From Silurus meridionalis (Eukaryota > Chordata > Actinopteri > Siluriformes > Siluridae): a stretch of 64,000 bases of DNA. Made by a program: the position numbers and the translations under genes. The stretch covers positions 5,878,490-5,942,489 of the forward strand of contig NC_060892.1 in the NCBI RefSeq assembly GCF_014805685.1, read 5' to 3'. Of this stretch, positions 36,201 to 46,212 are shown in pieces (the first letter of the stretch is position 1; each line of letters begins with the position of its first letter). The notes beneath the pieces were generated by a model that searched no databases, was not told the DNA's origin, and was given only the letters and a program-made list of their open reading frames with translations.

Positions 36201-36521
36201 TATGATTTTACAGTTATATGATTACTCCTGGAACATTCCTGGAATGTCTGAAACATTTTTAAACCTACAAGTTTCTTTCCTCTCGTTATGCTGATTTTCT
36301 GACTCCCTCTCTTTCCAGAGTGCTATAATTCCGGTCCTCCATTTCTTTTCGGAGCGTGCTCAGTGCTGCTGGCGCTCCTCGTGGCGTTATTCATCCCTGA
36401 ACACACACCGCTGGGCAGCCGATCGGGCAGCTGGAAGAAACACGCATCGGCTCACGGGCACCAGCACAGCGCTCAGCCTCCGGAGGCTAAAGAGCCTCTG
36501 CTGCAGGACACCAACGTGTGA
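17218..36521 (+). CDS. mfsd14a: Major facilitator superfamily domain-containing protein 14A (HIAT1)
   Basis: MFSD14A is an orphan 12-helix major-facilitator membrane protein; its substrate is not established. Twelve coding exons were read: 17218-17298, 27758-27853, 28488-28550, 28634-28761, 30548-30662, 30840-31058, 32958-33071, 34070-34141, 34244-34356, 34443-34540, 35755-35909 and 36321-36521. All join in phase to 484 residues, against about 490 in human. The N-terminus [20 protein letters not shown] identifies the A rather than the B paralogue. The MFS motif-A sequence [10 protein letters not shown] is in exon 4. [17 protein letters not shown] closes exon 6, and the C-terminus ends [12 protein letters not shown]. 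Exon 11 has VGQG where mammals have VVQG. Exon 12 seems to have lost one base, so I place its acceptor 2 bp downstream at 36320. Intron 1 is 10.5 kb. The YY1 motif and uORF lie upstream, and sass6 converges on the 3' end. Confidence 0.95.
17872..17913 (+). repeat. (TG)n microsatellite
   Basis: A clean run of about 21 TG units in mfsd14a intron 1. Confidence 0.97.
18099..18405 (+). repeat. Compound (GATA)n/(GACA)n microsatellite
   Basis: Alternating GATA and GACA tracts are punctuated three or four times by a GGCTGCAAGACAGACAGA-like spacer, so the array itself was duplicated in blocks of roughly 100-150 bp. It ends in GGAT variants. On the minus strand it translates as meaningless YLSI repeats. 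Confidence 0.95.
19298..19724 (+). mobile_element. MITE with CAGGGTTT termini
   Basis: The termini are CAGGGTTTTCACAGG and CGCAGAAACCCTG. The subterminal inverted parts (GTCTTAAAAAGACT on one side, TTTAAATTTGACTT on the other) are shared with copies at 34597-35020 and about 49303-49714. No ORF is present. TA flanks both ends, but the superfamily is not certain. Confidence 0.6.
20297..20928 (+). mobile_element. hAT-type MITE, 632 bp
   Basis: Inverted termini CAGAGGTGGCAAAAGTGC and ACTTCCCACCTCTG are flanked by 8-bp duplications CCGAAGAT (20289-20296) and TCGAAGAT (20929-20936), a 7 of 8 match. It is non-coding. A second copy in the opposite orientation lies at 26251-27190, and related sequence lies at 39890-40240 and 41750-41870. 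It sits in mfsd14a intron 1. Confidence 0.85.
21240..21311 (+). tRNA. tRNA-Glu(CTC)-like sequence, probably degenerate or a SINE head
   Basis: The sequence closely follows vertebrate tRNA-Glu(CTC). The acceptor TCCCTGG/TCAGGGA, the A-box region GTGGTCTAGTGGTTAGG, the loop CTCTCAT with anticodon CTC and the T-arm GGTTCGATTCC are all present. The anticodon stem (CGGCA against CACTG) has a G-T wobble and two mismatches, so function is doubtful. It is fused directly to RTE-derived sequence that starts at 21312, and it lies inside mfsd14a intron 1. Confidence 0.6.
21312..21492 (+). mobile_element. RTE-derived short element (5' leader joined to 3' tail)
   Basis: The first part (21318-21435) matches the RTE leader at 16437-16315 (minus). 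The last part, GATCCGCTGTGGCGACCCCT followed by GAGAAGCCGAAAGAA, is the RTE 3' tail and is also found at 45400-45440 on the minus strand. The whole protein-coding body between them is missing. Together with the tRNA-Glu-like head this looks like a composite SINE, or an internally deleted LINE copy landed next to a tRNA gene. Confidence 0.65.
22440..22890 (-). mobile_element. Tc1-like transposase fragment
   Basis: This stretch is homologous to 33290-33565 and 58450-58745. Read on the minus strand, the family gives the [17 protein letters not shown] core of Tc1 transposase, most clearly in the 33290 copy. It is broken by stops. It sits in mfsd14a intron 1. Confidence 0.65.
23108..25587 (+). repeat. 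21-bp minisatellite array of about 118 units
   Basis: The unit is AGCTATAACAGAACTATAAG plus C, repeated without spacers for 2.48 kb in mfsd14a intron 1. Variants at fixed positions (ATTAGC, ACGC, ATGACAGAG) are themselves repeated. The rare AGTAGC variant occurs at 23561, 24002 and 24629, spaced 441 bp (21 units) and 627 bp (30 units less one 3-bp deletion), so blocks of tens of units have been copied. Since 21 is divisible by 3, one forward frame stays open as a SYNRTIS heptad over about 560 codons. Units near the 3' end lose 1-2 bases and break the frame. Confidence 0.98.
26251..27190 (-). mobile_element. Second copy of the CAGAGGTGG hAT MITE, truncated and interrupted
   Basis: It starts AAGAGGTGGGAAGTAACGAA, the reverse complement of the 3' terminus of the element at 20297-20928. 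It runs collinearly with that element's reverse complement through the block at 26565-26645, is interrupted at 26646-27126 by another element, then resumes (GGTGGATGTTCAACCTGGAT) before ending without a clear terminus near 27190. Confidence 0.8.
26646..27126 (+). mobile_element. hAT-type MITE nested in another MITE
   Basis: The termini CAGTGGTCCCCAACCC and GGTTTGGGGACCGCTG bound 481 bp. The flanking octamers are TTCTATAT (26638-26645) and GTCTATAT (27127-27134). The uninterrupted target is visible as the reverse complement at 20451-20460 in the sister copy of the host MITE, which proves the insertion. It is non-coding. Sequences beginning CAGTGGTCCCCAAC are widespread in fish genomes (recalled, not searched). 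Confidence 0.9.
27950..28210 (+). mobile_element. Fragment of the hAT-like element family seen at 31124-31900
   Basis: It shares the AATAATGGTCCGTGGG block, the GTGTGTAGTTAAATGGACTAA block and the terminal GAGTTACTTGAGGAATCGCT with the intact copy at 31124-31900. It lacks clear termini. Intron 2 of mfsd14a. Confidence 0.6.
29294..29984 (+). mobile_element. pogo/Tigger-type derivative with transposase remnant
   Basis: The termini CCGTATTTTCCGAAATATAA and TAGTCCGGAAATTACGG are inverted, and TA flanks both ends (29292-29293 and 29985-29986). Inside, a 102-codon open frame at 29540-29848 reads [15 protein letters not shown] and later [15 protein letters not shown], characteristic of the DDE region of pogo-like transposases. 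The frame begins at or near a catalytic-region DDVP motif and lacks the DNA-binding N-terminus, so it is non-autonomous. Intron 4 of mfsd14a. Confidence 0.8.
30040..30180 (+). mobile_element. LINE reverse transcriptase C-terminal fragment
   Basis: The frame reads [20 protein letters not shown] followed by ATKPDRNRL, the post-catalytic region of L2/CR1/Rex1-like reverse transcriptases. It probably belongs to the same family as 3010-4020. Confidence 0.7.
30181..30450 (+). mobile_element. Tc1-type MITE fragment
   Basis: The blocks CTTGTGGCTGAATGAACACA and AAAATCTAGTGGAACATC, and the terminal ATGGTCAGGTGTCGACAAGC, are the same as in the more complete copies at 49057-49871 and 50607-51104. Confidence 0.6.
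31124..31900 (+). mobile_element. hAT-like element with perfect 8-bp duplication
   Basis: A 777-bp non-coding element begins TAGGGCTGCTGCTATCGATT and ends GGAATCGCTTCAGCCTCA. It is flanked exactly by GTGCAGAG at 31116-31123 and 31901-31908. Fragments of the family lie at 27950-28210 and 47821-48048. Intron 6 of mfsd14a. Confidence 0.85.
33290..33565 (-). mobile_element. Tc1-like transposase fragment
   Basis: On the minus strand the segment at about 33480-33300 reads [20 protein letters not shown], then a stretch ending near [17 protein letters not shown], typical of the middle of a Tc1 transposase. Stops flank it. Intron 7 of mfsd14a. Confidence 0.7.
34597..35020 (+). mobile_element. Copy of the CAGGGTTT MITE
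   Basis: It starts CAGGGTTTCAATAGTCTTTT and ends near GGTGAAACCTGCAGAAAC. It has the same layout as 19298-19724, with a more decayed right end. Intron 10 of mfsd14a. Confidence 0.55.
35125..35640 (+). mobile_element. Cluster of tRNA-derived SINE fragments
   Basis: Three successive partial copies repeat the order GAAGGTCATGGGTTCATATC, CACCAAGCTGCCACTGCTGG, GACCAAGACCCTTAACTCTC and a TAAATGTAAAT-type tail. The head AACTCAGTGGTTAAATGATT resembles a tRNA A-box region. Intron 10 of mfsd14a. Confidence 0.65.
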
Positions 36522-37999
36522 AAGAAAACCCTAAAACCAGAGACGTGACAAATTGCAATCTATATCAAACCCAGAGCTTTTTAAAAAAACAAACATGTAT
36601 ATTAAAAACAAACAAAAAAAAACGTGTACACAGAGGAACATATATTTAATGACGGTTCTGTGCAGTGGCACCTTTGCAGTGGCTTGTATTTATTCATTTT
36701 ATAGTTTTTGCTGAACTTTTTTTTTTTTGCTCTCAAAGTTGCATTCCCCTTTCGGACAGGGCTCACTCAGGGACACGAAGCTCGGCCAGGAGCGTTTCTG
36801 AACGCAGCATGCTAACACATACATGCCTCACGTTAATGGAAGAGCTCAGTTATCCAGCGTTTCTCTTCATGCGCATTCACACCTACTGTTCGGTTTCTCG
36901 ATTTGGAGTTCGATCGGGTCTTTTGGTTCTCCGATTTGGTTTGCACATAATGAAACAAACTGAAATAAACCAATAAAAAATTCTGTCTGAAGTTTAAGAT
37001 CTACTTCTAAAAATACATACGTATACGTACATACACTTCTGTGTAACGTTTGCGAGTCCAAACACGCGTTGATGGGTTTTATTTTCGAACGCAACACAGA
37101 TTCAAAGCTGTACTAATGTGAGATGGTCAGTTCAGTATATGACTGTAGTTTTTCCACAAATTTCAGTCAATTTGCACATCTGTTTGGTTTCTTGAGGGAA
37201 AAGTATATTTGAGCATATTTTTTTGGTTGATCTCACCACCAGAATAGAAAAGCATGATGGTTGACGTAATGTGTACTCTGGGGTTTTCGGCTGACGTTGA
37301 ATTCCACTGCATGATGGCTACATTATCCTTTTATCCACAACTGGAGCACAAGCTCTTCGTATCTGACCGACTGCATTAGGAAAATCGGGACGTCGTGTGT
37401 GTGTTCGATTTCCTTTAATGCCACGCCAAAAACTAATCGGCTGGTTTGACGCCTGTCGTTTTCCTTACACCGGCTTCAGTCAGTTCTACATCTCCAGCTC
37501 GGTTTTCCGTCTCTCTAATCCACACTGGCATCTGTGTATCATTCATACCACTTCAGTTATTATTGGTGCCTTTGTTTATTCTTTTTTTCGTTTTGTGTTC
37601 CTGTGATAAGCGTGATAGACTCACTCTATGATGAGAACAGTTCAGCGTATCAGAGCGGGAAACGCTTACATGCAGAGCTTTAGGAATGTCGTGGAACGGA
37701 ACGGAATCGTATGCAGGAAGTAGTAGAGGAACTTCAGTGGCCTTGTGTACTTTTTCAGGGTTTTTTTTTTCTTCTTCTTCTCATTTTGACCAAATAGAGG
37801 TTTTTATTGAATGATGGCAGGTGTGAATTAGCTGTGTTCTGGTTATTTATGATTTCCGCATGCTTTTCTATGTTTTCTCGTCATGTTTTGCTGCCTTTTA
37901 TTATTAATTTTTAACATACAGTAAAACTGTAATCAGCTAAGCGTGTAAATATGACATGACGTACCTTTAAAACATTTCAATAAAAGTATTTTTGACATT
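36522..37999 (+). other. mfsd14a: mfsd14a 3' UTR
   Basis: There is no gene or strong repeat between the TGA at 36519-36521 and the AATAAA at 37979-37984, so this 1.46-kb stretch is probably the 3' UTR. The canonical hexamer is followed by the T/G-rich stretch expected of a cleavage region. Confidence 0.65.
37979..37984 (+). terminator. mfsd14a: Polyadenylation signal of mfsd14a
   Basis: AATAAA with a downstream TTTTTGACATTC then TTTGTGCTTTT region. It is the first canonical hexamer in a convincing context after the stop codon. Confidence 0.65.
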
Positions 38000-38046
38000 C
38001 AAACCTGGATTTGTGCTTTTACTTTTAATTCCTGTGTTTTGCTTTT

Positions 38047-38480
38047 CAGTCCCAGTGAAGGTGTGGCCTGTGTGTCAGTCTCAGTGAAGGAGGTGTGGCC
38101 TGTGTGTGTCAGTCTCAGTGAAGATGTGGCCTGTGTGTGTCAGTCTCAGTGAAGGAGGTGTGGCCTGTGTGTGTCGACCCAGTGAAGGAGGTGTGGCCTG
38201 TGTTTGTCAGTCTCAGTGAAGGAGGTGTGGCCTGTGTGTGTCAGTCCCAGTGAAGGAGGTGTGGCCTGTGTTTGTCAGTCCCGGTGAACAAGGTGTGGCC
38301 TGTGTGTGTCAGTCCCAGTGAAGGAGGTGTGGCCTGTGTGTGTCAGTCCCACTGAAGGTGTGGCCTGTGTGTGTCAGTCTCAGTGAAGGAGGTGTGGCCT
38401 GTGTGTGTCAGTCCCACTGAAGGAGGTGTGGCCTGTGTGTGTCAGTTCCACTGAAGGTGGTGTGGCCTGTGTGTCAGTCC
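38047..38480 (+). repeat. 34-bp minisatellite, 13 units, decaying to 39050
   Basis: The unit is close to AGGTGTGGCCTGTGTGTGTC followed by AGTCCCAGTGAAGG. Thirteen units are countable, with small length changes, before the array decays into scattered GGAGGTGTGGCC-like pieces as far as about 39050. It lies between the convergent ends of mfsd14a and sass6. A related degenerate array is at 12530-12830. Confidence 0.92.
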
Positions 38481-39145
38481 TAATGATCATGGTTTCAGCA
38501 TTTCATGCTTAATGAAGGAGGTGTGGTCTCAGTCTGCCCCATTCCAGGAAGTCTTGTGTGTTATTACCAGTAAAGGAGGTGTGACCTATGTGTCATTCAA
38601 AGTAAAGGAGGCTTGGCAACGACAGGCTAAGACATCTAAAGGAGTTTAGGAGTGGCTTATGTGTAAGTCCCAATAAAGGAGGTGTGGCCCTTTGTGATAG
38701 AAGGATGGCTTTAGGTTTTCATGCCTAAGGAAGGAGGCGTGGTCTCTGTCTATCCCATTCAGCACAGTGGTGTGACAGAGGCATGGCTTCTTTCTAAGGC
38801 CCATTAAAGGAGGTGTGGCCTTTGTCCCTGTTAGGATGGCTTGGCATCTGGCTGAAATGACTGATGGAGGAGGTGTGAATGCTGCTGCATGTGACTGAGG
38901 TGTGGCCTGTGTTAAATCCAGTGAAAGAGGAATGGCCTCTGGCTGACACTCATTGAAAGAAATGGGGTCTTTTTCAGTTCCTGTAAGTGTTATGGCTTTG
39001 GGACTGCAGTTAAAGGAGGTATGGCCTCTGCTTTTCCCAATACTGTTTAAAATAGTCATACTGAATTAAAATATCAGTTGTTTACAAGCTCTTTTATAAC
39101 ACTAGGTTCATCAGACAGTTGTAGAAATGGTTTTAAGAGAAATGA

Positions 39146-39151
39146 TTTATT
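39146..39151 (-). terminator. sass6: Candidate polyadenylation signal of sass6
   Basis: AATAAA on the minus strand, about 400 bp after the sass6 stop codon. The candidate is chosen by position and hexamer only. Confidence 0.4.
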
Positions 39152-39552
39152 AATTCAAGTATCCAAGTACATCACTGTGTATATCCACAAACCGACCAGG
39201 AATCGCATGTAGGCTTTATATACAACTTCTATACAATCAAAAGAACACTCAAACGGATGTCTAATTTCCATTAGTCATGAGTTTTACGTGCACAATTACT
39301 GATCTTGTTTTGTTTGCTATGTCTCTCCACTCAATAGCACCATAGAAAATTCACCACCTGTAGACATTGCATTCAAAACCAAAACAATAATTTCTGTATA
39401 CACCAGCACTCCGCTGCAATGGTTATAAAAAAAAGTGTTTAATAAATAATTTGAGAAGCATAATACACTTAAAACACATGACACACAGATGTGCAGAAGC
39501 TCCTGAGAGTTGGTGCTTCATACACTGGGGGTGGGGGAGTGGAAGGTGGACA

Positions 39553-42500
39553 TCATCCAGGGAAGTATGCTGATGGTGCAGCAGGTTTTGGTCCAGCCAT
39601 GTTTGAGGAGGGTTTAGTGATTTCTGGGAACAAATACAGAGCAGGTATGGTTATATACAGTATCTGACAAAAGTGAGTACACCCCTCTCATTTCAGCAAC
39701 CATTTTAGTGTATATTCTCAAGGGACAGTTTTATACAAAATGAAACCTGGATAGATTTAAGTCAATGTGCAGCTCCTTCCTATCCTTTCTATCCATCCAT
39801 CCATCTATAGCAGCACAGATTTACTGTCCTCTGAAAACAAAAACATGCAGCCATTATGGTCAAAATAATGGCAACAAAAGTAAATAAAAAAAAGACTTCA
39901 AAGTATTCCCATTTGGAGAGACTTTTACTTTAACTTCACTACAATTCAAAGTCAAATATCTTTTTTACTCAACTACATTTCCTTTATATTTGAGTACATA
40001 ACTTAAATGGTCCATCACACAATGAATCAGTGTAGAGAGCGCTCTATGTTTCGATTAGCTCTTGGCAGTGGCAGATTTTTTTTTTTTTAGAAATGTGTAA
40101 AAAAAAAAAAAAAGTTTTTTACTGCTCATTTGCACATTTGCCTATTTTACTGCTCATTTCACAGAGTGTATCTCTACTTCTACTCAAGTACATGATTTGT
40201 GTACTTCGTTCACCACTAGTTCATGTTTTTGTCTGCTTGACAGGGCCATAAAAATGTGTGTATCTTGTATTAGAGCAGTTACAATTTGGTGCTTTGAGTA
40301 AAATTCTCTCATTCTAACCACTGGATGTTCAACATGGCACCTTATGGCAAAGAACTTTGAGGATTCGAGAATTAGAATTGTTGCTCTTTACAAAGATGAC
40401 CAGGCTATAAGAAGATCAGTAACACCCTGAAACTGAGGTACAATACAGTGGCCAGGGTCATACAGAGGATTTTCCAAGATGGGTTCTACTCCGAAGAGAC
40501 CTCACAAGAGTCGATCAAAGAAGTTGAGTCCTCGTGCTGTGTGTCAGGTGCAGAAGCTGCTTCAAAAAAAAAAAAAAACAGACGCATGAGTGCTGCCAGC
40601 ATTGTTTTAGAGGTTGCGGAAGGTCCTCTTGTCAGTGCTCAGACCATACAGCACACACTGCAACAAGTTGATAAAAACAAGGAGCCTCTTCTGAAGCTGG
40701 CTCACAAGAAAACCTGCAAACAGTTTTCTGCAGACAAACAGTCCAAGAGAGCATGAATTACTGAAACCATGTCCTGTGGTCTGATGAGACTAAAGATAAA
40801 ATTGTTTGGTTTAGATGTTGTCCAGCATGTGAGGCAACGCCCTGGTGAGGAGAACCAAGAAAATTGTGTCTTGCCTACAGTCAAGCTGTACTGGGGTGCT
40901 GCGGTTCATTAAGGGGAAACATGGATTCCAACATGTACTGTGACATTCTGAAGCAGAACATGATGCCCTCCATTTAGAAACTTTGCCGAACGGCAGTTTT
41001 CTGACAATAACAACCTCAAACACACCACTGGGATGACAACTGCCTTGTTAAAGAAGCTAAAGGCGATTGAGTGGCCAAGTATGTCTCCAGACCTGGACCC
41101 TATTGCGCACCTGCAAGACATCCTCAAGTGGAAGGTGAAGAAGTGCCATGTGTCTTAAGATCCAGCAGGGTGTACTCACTTTTGTTGCCAGTTATTTTGA
41201 CCATAATGGCTGTATGTTGAGTTCTTTTTAGAGGATAGTAAATATATACTTCTATACAAGCTGCACATTTACTACTCTAAAATATTTCCAAGTTTCATTT
41301 CTATAGTATTGTCCCTTTAGAAGATAATAGTATAATGGCTGCTGAAATGTGAGGGGTGTACTCACTTTTGTGAGATACTGTAACAAGTTTTCTCAAATTT
41401 TTTTGTTCACCTTTGTTTAGGTGCATGCTGGGTACTAGGCCACGCAGGGGAATGCTCTCATCTCGTCTCTCGAAGTATTTCGAATCCAACCCAAGCGCCT
41501 CGCCACTATAGACAGAGAAAGAACGGTATTAAAAACATTAAAAACAGCATTTGACCCAACATGAATGCTGTTTATAATGTCAGTGCTTTTCTGTAATATA
41601 ATATTAAGAGGATAAGATGGTGACAGAAACAGCAACAAACTGGTTTCAGAGTAAAAGATTTCTGAAACTGGTCATGCTAAATACCTCAAGTCTGTTGAAT
41701 GCTGTAAATAACTGTGGACTGTCAATAAGGAGAACACTATGGTACACACCACCAGAGGTGGAAAATATTCTTCTCAAATAAAAGTAGTTACTTCAATGAA
41801 ATTTTACTGCAGTCTATGTAAAGTTATCGGTCTAAAACTCTACTTAAGTAAAAGTAATCTCCTCGAGTGCTCATTCGCTATGCTAATTAGCCTATCAGAG
41901 TTTCCTTTGTAGCCGACCGACGCTCAAAATCCCGTCAGCTTGGTGTGTCACGGGCTTTAAGATCTTATTATTCATTCTTAATCTTGCCTTATGTATTTCA
42001 TTGGTTAAATATAATGATGCTTTTGTAGAGAGAATGAGAATAACATTTAGAACTGTATTATTAGTGATCCTGCAACCAGCCGTAGTTTAGGGTACAGGTC
42101 GGCACGGAGACCAAAACCTGCTAACAAGTGCACTGAATGTGTCTTGTGTTGTTGAATAAATGTTGAGCAATTTTGTGTACCACATCTTATTAATGTTTAG
42201 AAAACCGCACAAAAAAATATCGGCATCGTACATCGGCTACGGTGATTTCTAAATCATTGGCCGGAGAAAAACCCATATCAGTCGACCTCTAATCTGTTAT
42301 AATGTAATTTACGATTGAGAGAAATTGCTAATTCAGATTCAGAATTTAGACACTGGTCTGAATTGCACTGAATAACTTTCGGTTCGACAGCATTTCACTT
42401 TCACCGTCTGCGTCACCGGCGTCTGTCTTGTTAGTTTAGCGCATTTGTTCTCCACCCATCAATTAATCAGTGCAGTAGTTTCTGGGGTGTGAAAATTATA

Positions 42501-45500
42501 AAGTGCTTAATCAATAATTACATTCAGATGCTGGCTCATCAAGACAGACTGAATAATAACATCAGTCTAAACTATTTGTTGTAAAAGAAAATCTATCTGA
42601 CCTTTAGGCAATGTTTTAAGACTGTTATATCACACAGACTCAGCTACTCAGACATCAAGTAGAAGTTCGTTTCATCTCGGTGCCAGAACAGAAAAAAAAA
42701 ACCTTGAAGTGGGTCTTCCTTGTAATCGGAGAGATGAAGGGACCAGTTGAGCACCAGAGGGTGTGTGGTGCAGTGCAGGGGTGAGATAAGAGCTGTGATA
42801 CAGAGAGGTACTGGTCCAGTTTTTGGCTTTGTAGGAGAGGAATGTTGTTTTAAATCCGATGCGGGAAGCGAGTGGTGAGAGTGTAGCAGTATGGTGGTGT
42901 GGGAGGAGCTCGGAAGGTTGAAAACAAGTCGTACAGCCGCGAATGTCAGGCATGTTTTGATCTCGTTTGTTCATCTGATGTTCTCAGAGTTCGGAGAGTT
43001 TACATTGGAATTAGAAGTATAATCAGAATCGTATTTACTGCAAAATATCATGGGCTGCAGGTACAAGGAATTTGTCAGTGTGCTGGGGCTATAAAAAGGA
43101 AAAACTACAAGATAATAAAGTAGTAAATTAAAGACGTAACTATATAAACTATATAATTTGGGCATGGTATGTAAAGCGAGACAGTGAAATTGACTCCCAA
43201 ATAAGTCCAAGGTTCAGGGTTGCAGTATAGTGTACCATGTTGGTATTATGAGATGACGGTGTGAGGTTTAACCAGCTGATTACAATTTGGAATTGATCCA
43301 TACAAGTGTACAGTGTTTGATCAGTCTCAGAGTCTCAGAGTTCAAACTTGTGTTTATTTATTTTTTTGTAGGATATCTGTGCCTTGATTTTTACGATGGT
43401 ATCAGTGCTCTAGTTGCTGCTATAGTAGTTTTAAGTTTATTTCTATAGCACAGGACATTGCAGAATGTAGGGAAATGTGTGTGTTTATCTCTGATGAGCA
43501 AACCTGGGGCGAATGTGGCAAGGAAAAACTCCTTTAGATGGTATGAGGACAAACCATGGGAGGAACCAGATTTAAAAGTGGAACCCATCCTCATTTGGGT
43601 GAAATCAAGAGTGTGATTAGAAATGATAAAAACAATACAAAACACCAGAAAGAGATAAACAAGTTGAGCTGTTGAGTGTTTGATGAGTGATGTCCTTTTT
43701 ACAGTCTTAAGTCAGTGAAAGATCTTGAGCAACTCTTAAAATAGCTCAACATCCGAAATCATTACAGATACAACACCAACTCCTCCATGCCAGTGTTTTG
43801 TAGTGAATGTGTAAAGAACTAATTCATGACTCACTTCTCCTTATTGGAAGACGACTGTAATGCTGTAGGGTTTTCGTTTCCATCCATCTTGGCCTTGGCA
43901 CTCATCGGGTTGAAGTGGACCTGTCGGTGAGGAGCGAACACAAATGAATCAGTTTATACCGCTGAAGGTGTCGATTCGTTTTCTGCAGCAGCAAATTAAT
44001 GTTTAGTATTAATAAACTTGTTCTTATAAGTCATTATATCTATAGTTCATTTACTGCCTTTCACATACACACAATATTAAACCTGTGTAACCTGTGATTT
44101 GGCTAATCTCGGGTGCACTGAGGTGCAGTCAGTGTTCTAATTTATTCCAGAGGTGCTCAATAGGGTTGAAGTCCGAGCTCTATAGCAGGCCACTCAAGAT
44201 CTTCCACTACAACCCATGCAAAGCATATCTTCATGCAGTTGGCTTTGTGCACAGGGGCACTGGAACAGGTTTTTGTCTCTTGGTTCAAGTGAAGGGAAAA
44301 TGTAATCCTAACGCATCCAATGACACCCAATACAATTGCGTGCCTCGAATTTTACGGTAACAGTTTGGGGAAGAACCACACACATATATCAGGCGTCCCA
44401 ATACTTTTGTCCATATAGTCAACATCACTGTTTTGTCCCACTCTCTTTTTTTTTTGCCTCAGATAAATTTGTAATTACTTTGACTGACCAGACATAACTT
44501 TATGACCAGTGAGAGGTGAAGTGAAGAACACTGATGCGCTTTATGTGGCAAGGACACTTATTTTAGTCCTCAGCTCTGTGTTCTGTTATGTAGCTCTATG
44601 TTATGTAATGCAGCTCTTTGTTGTTTTATGTAGCACCAGGGTTCTGGGAAAACGTCTCATTTCACTGTGTACTGTGTCAGCGATTGGAATGACAATAAAA
44701 GCTTCTGGACTTTACTTGTTTAGGGCACATGGAAATTATTCAAGCAGTAACGCCAAGTATGGTAAACAAGCCTGGGTTTAGGGCTTTGATCAATACACTG
44801 GATAAGCGGTACAGCATGCCCCCCTGCACACATGTTCGCCAGGTCACCATACCGGAGCTATACAAGAAATGCTAACAGTGTTTTTCGCTGGTACACATGA
44901 TATGATACAGGCAGATATTTGCTCTCCTTTATTTTTCTGGACTTTGTGTTTTACGTTACTGACTGGAGATCAGTAAGATTATATAAATTTTTTTAAATTA
45001 AAGACTGTCTAGTAAAGTTCACAGACAGTGTTTAAAAAGTGCAATCCACAGGTATACATATGTTTATTACAGTGACTTTAAATGACTGAGTGTGGTAAAG
45101 GCACAGATTTGTGCCTGCAATCTACACTTGTCACTTGCTTTATGTTATAATTATTACATGCTAACGAGGCTGACAGTTCAACAAATATTTTCAATATACT
45201 ACGGTAATTGTCGTTATTAAATAAAAATGTCTATCAATTCATGCGTCACCTAATTTCGTAACAGAGATCTGGCCTACAGAAAAAATTTTGTTTAATTTAT
45301 CTAATATTGGGTTGGTCATACTACACATGACTTATTGCTTGTCTTTGTTGAATAATATAGAACATAAAGAGCTTAAAAATAATTGGATTTCTTCTTCTTC
45401 CGGCTTCTTCCATTAGGAGTCGCCACAGCGGATCATCCATCTCTATACCCCCTGTCCTCTACATCTGCCTCTTTCACCTGCATGTCTTCCCTCACCACAT

Positions 45501-46135
45501 CCATAAACCTCCTCCTTGGCCTTCCTCTTTTCCTCCTTTCTGGTGGCTACATTAAAAAAAAATTTTTAACTTTTTTTTTTAAACATTGCACGTGGGGAGT
45601 GAAGGCTGGCCGTGTGGTCCGATTCCAATAGACGAGCAACTGTAGCTCAAATTGCTGAAGAAGTCACTGTTAATGCTGGACGGATCAGGACGGTTTTAGC
45701 AGCAAAAGGGGACCAACACAATATTAGGCAGGCGATCATAATGTTATGCCTGATCGGCGTATAACTGACTGTGGTGCGAGAGCGTAAACACTTCAGGATG
45801 TCGTAGGAAAATAATCGTTATAACCCTGTGACAGCATGATCTATTTCTCACATAGTGACCTAGTGAATGAAGTGCATGCAAACTACAAAGTAAGTGTGCT
45901 AATGACAAAAAGATTGTGAAAACAGATAAAAGAACAGAAAAGGGAGGAAAAAAAGAGCCTGCCTTTGGTCCTGGGTTGGGATTGTGTAAAGTGAGGATGG
46001 AACGTGGTCCAGTGCTCAAACACGACAGAGGGAACGAATGCTTGGAGTTTAACGTGGAGGTTACAGGATACGGCTGGCCCAGAGAGGAGAAAGTCTTACT
46101 ATCAAGCTAGAGACAGAAGAAAAAGGATACGTCAG

Positions 46136-46212
<77 letters not shown>

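Noticed and set aside
38646..39059. 137-residue minus-strand open frame
   Set aside because: It overlaps the decayed end of the 34-bp minisatellite and repeats the same phrase with variation; no coding signal.
40448..40756. Single-exon host gene inside a sass6 intron
   Set aside because: It is part of the dead Tc1 transposase within 39658-41380.
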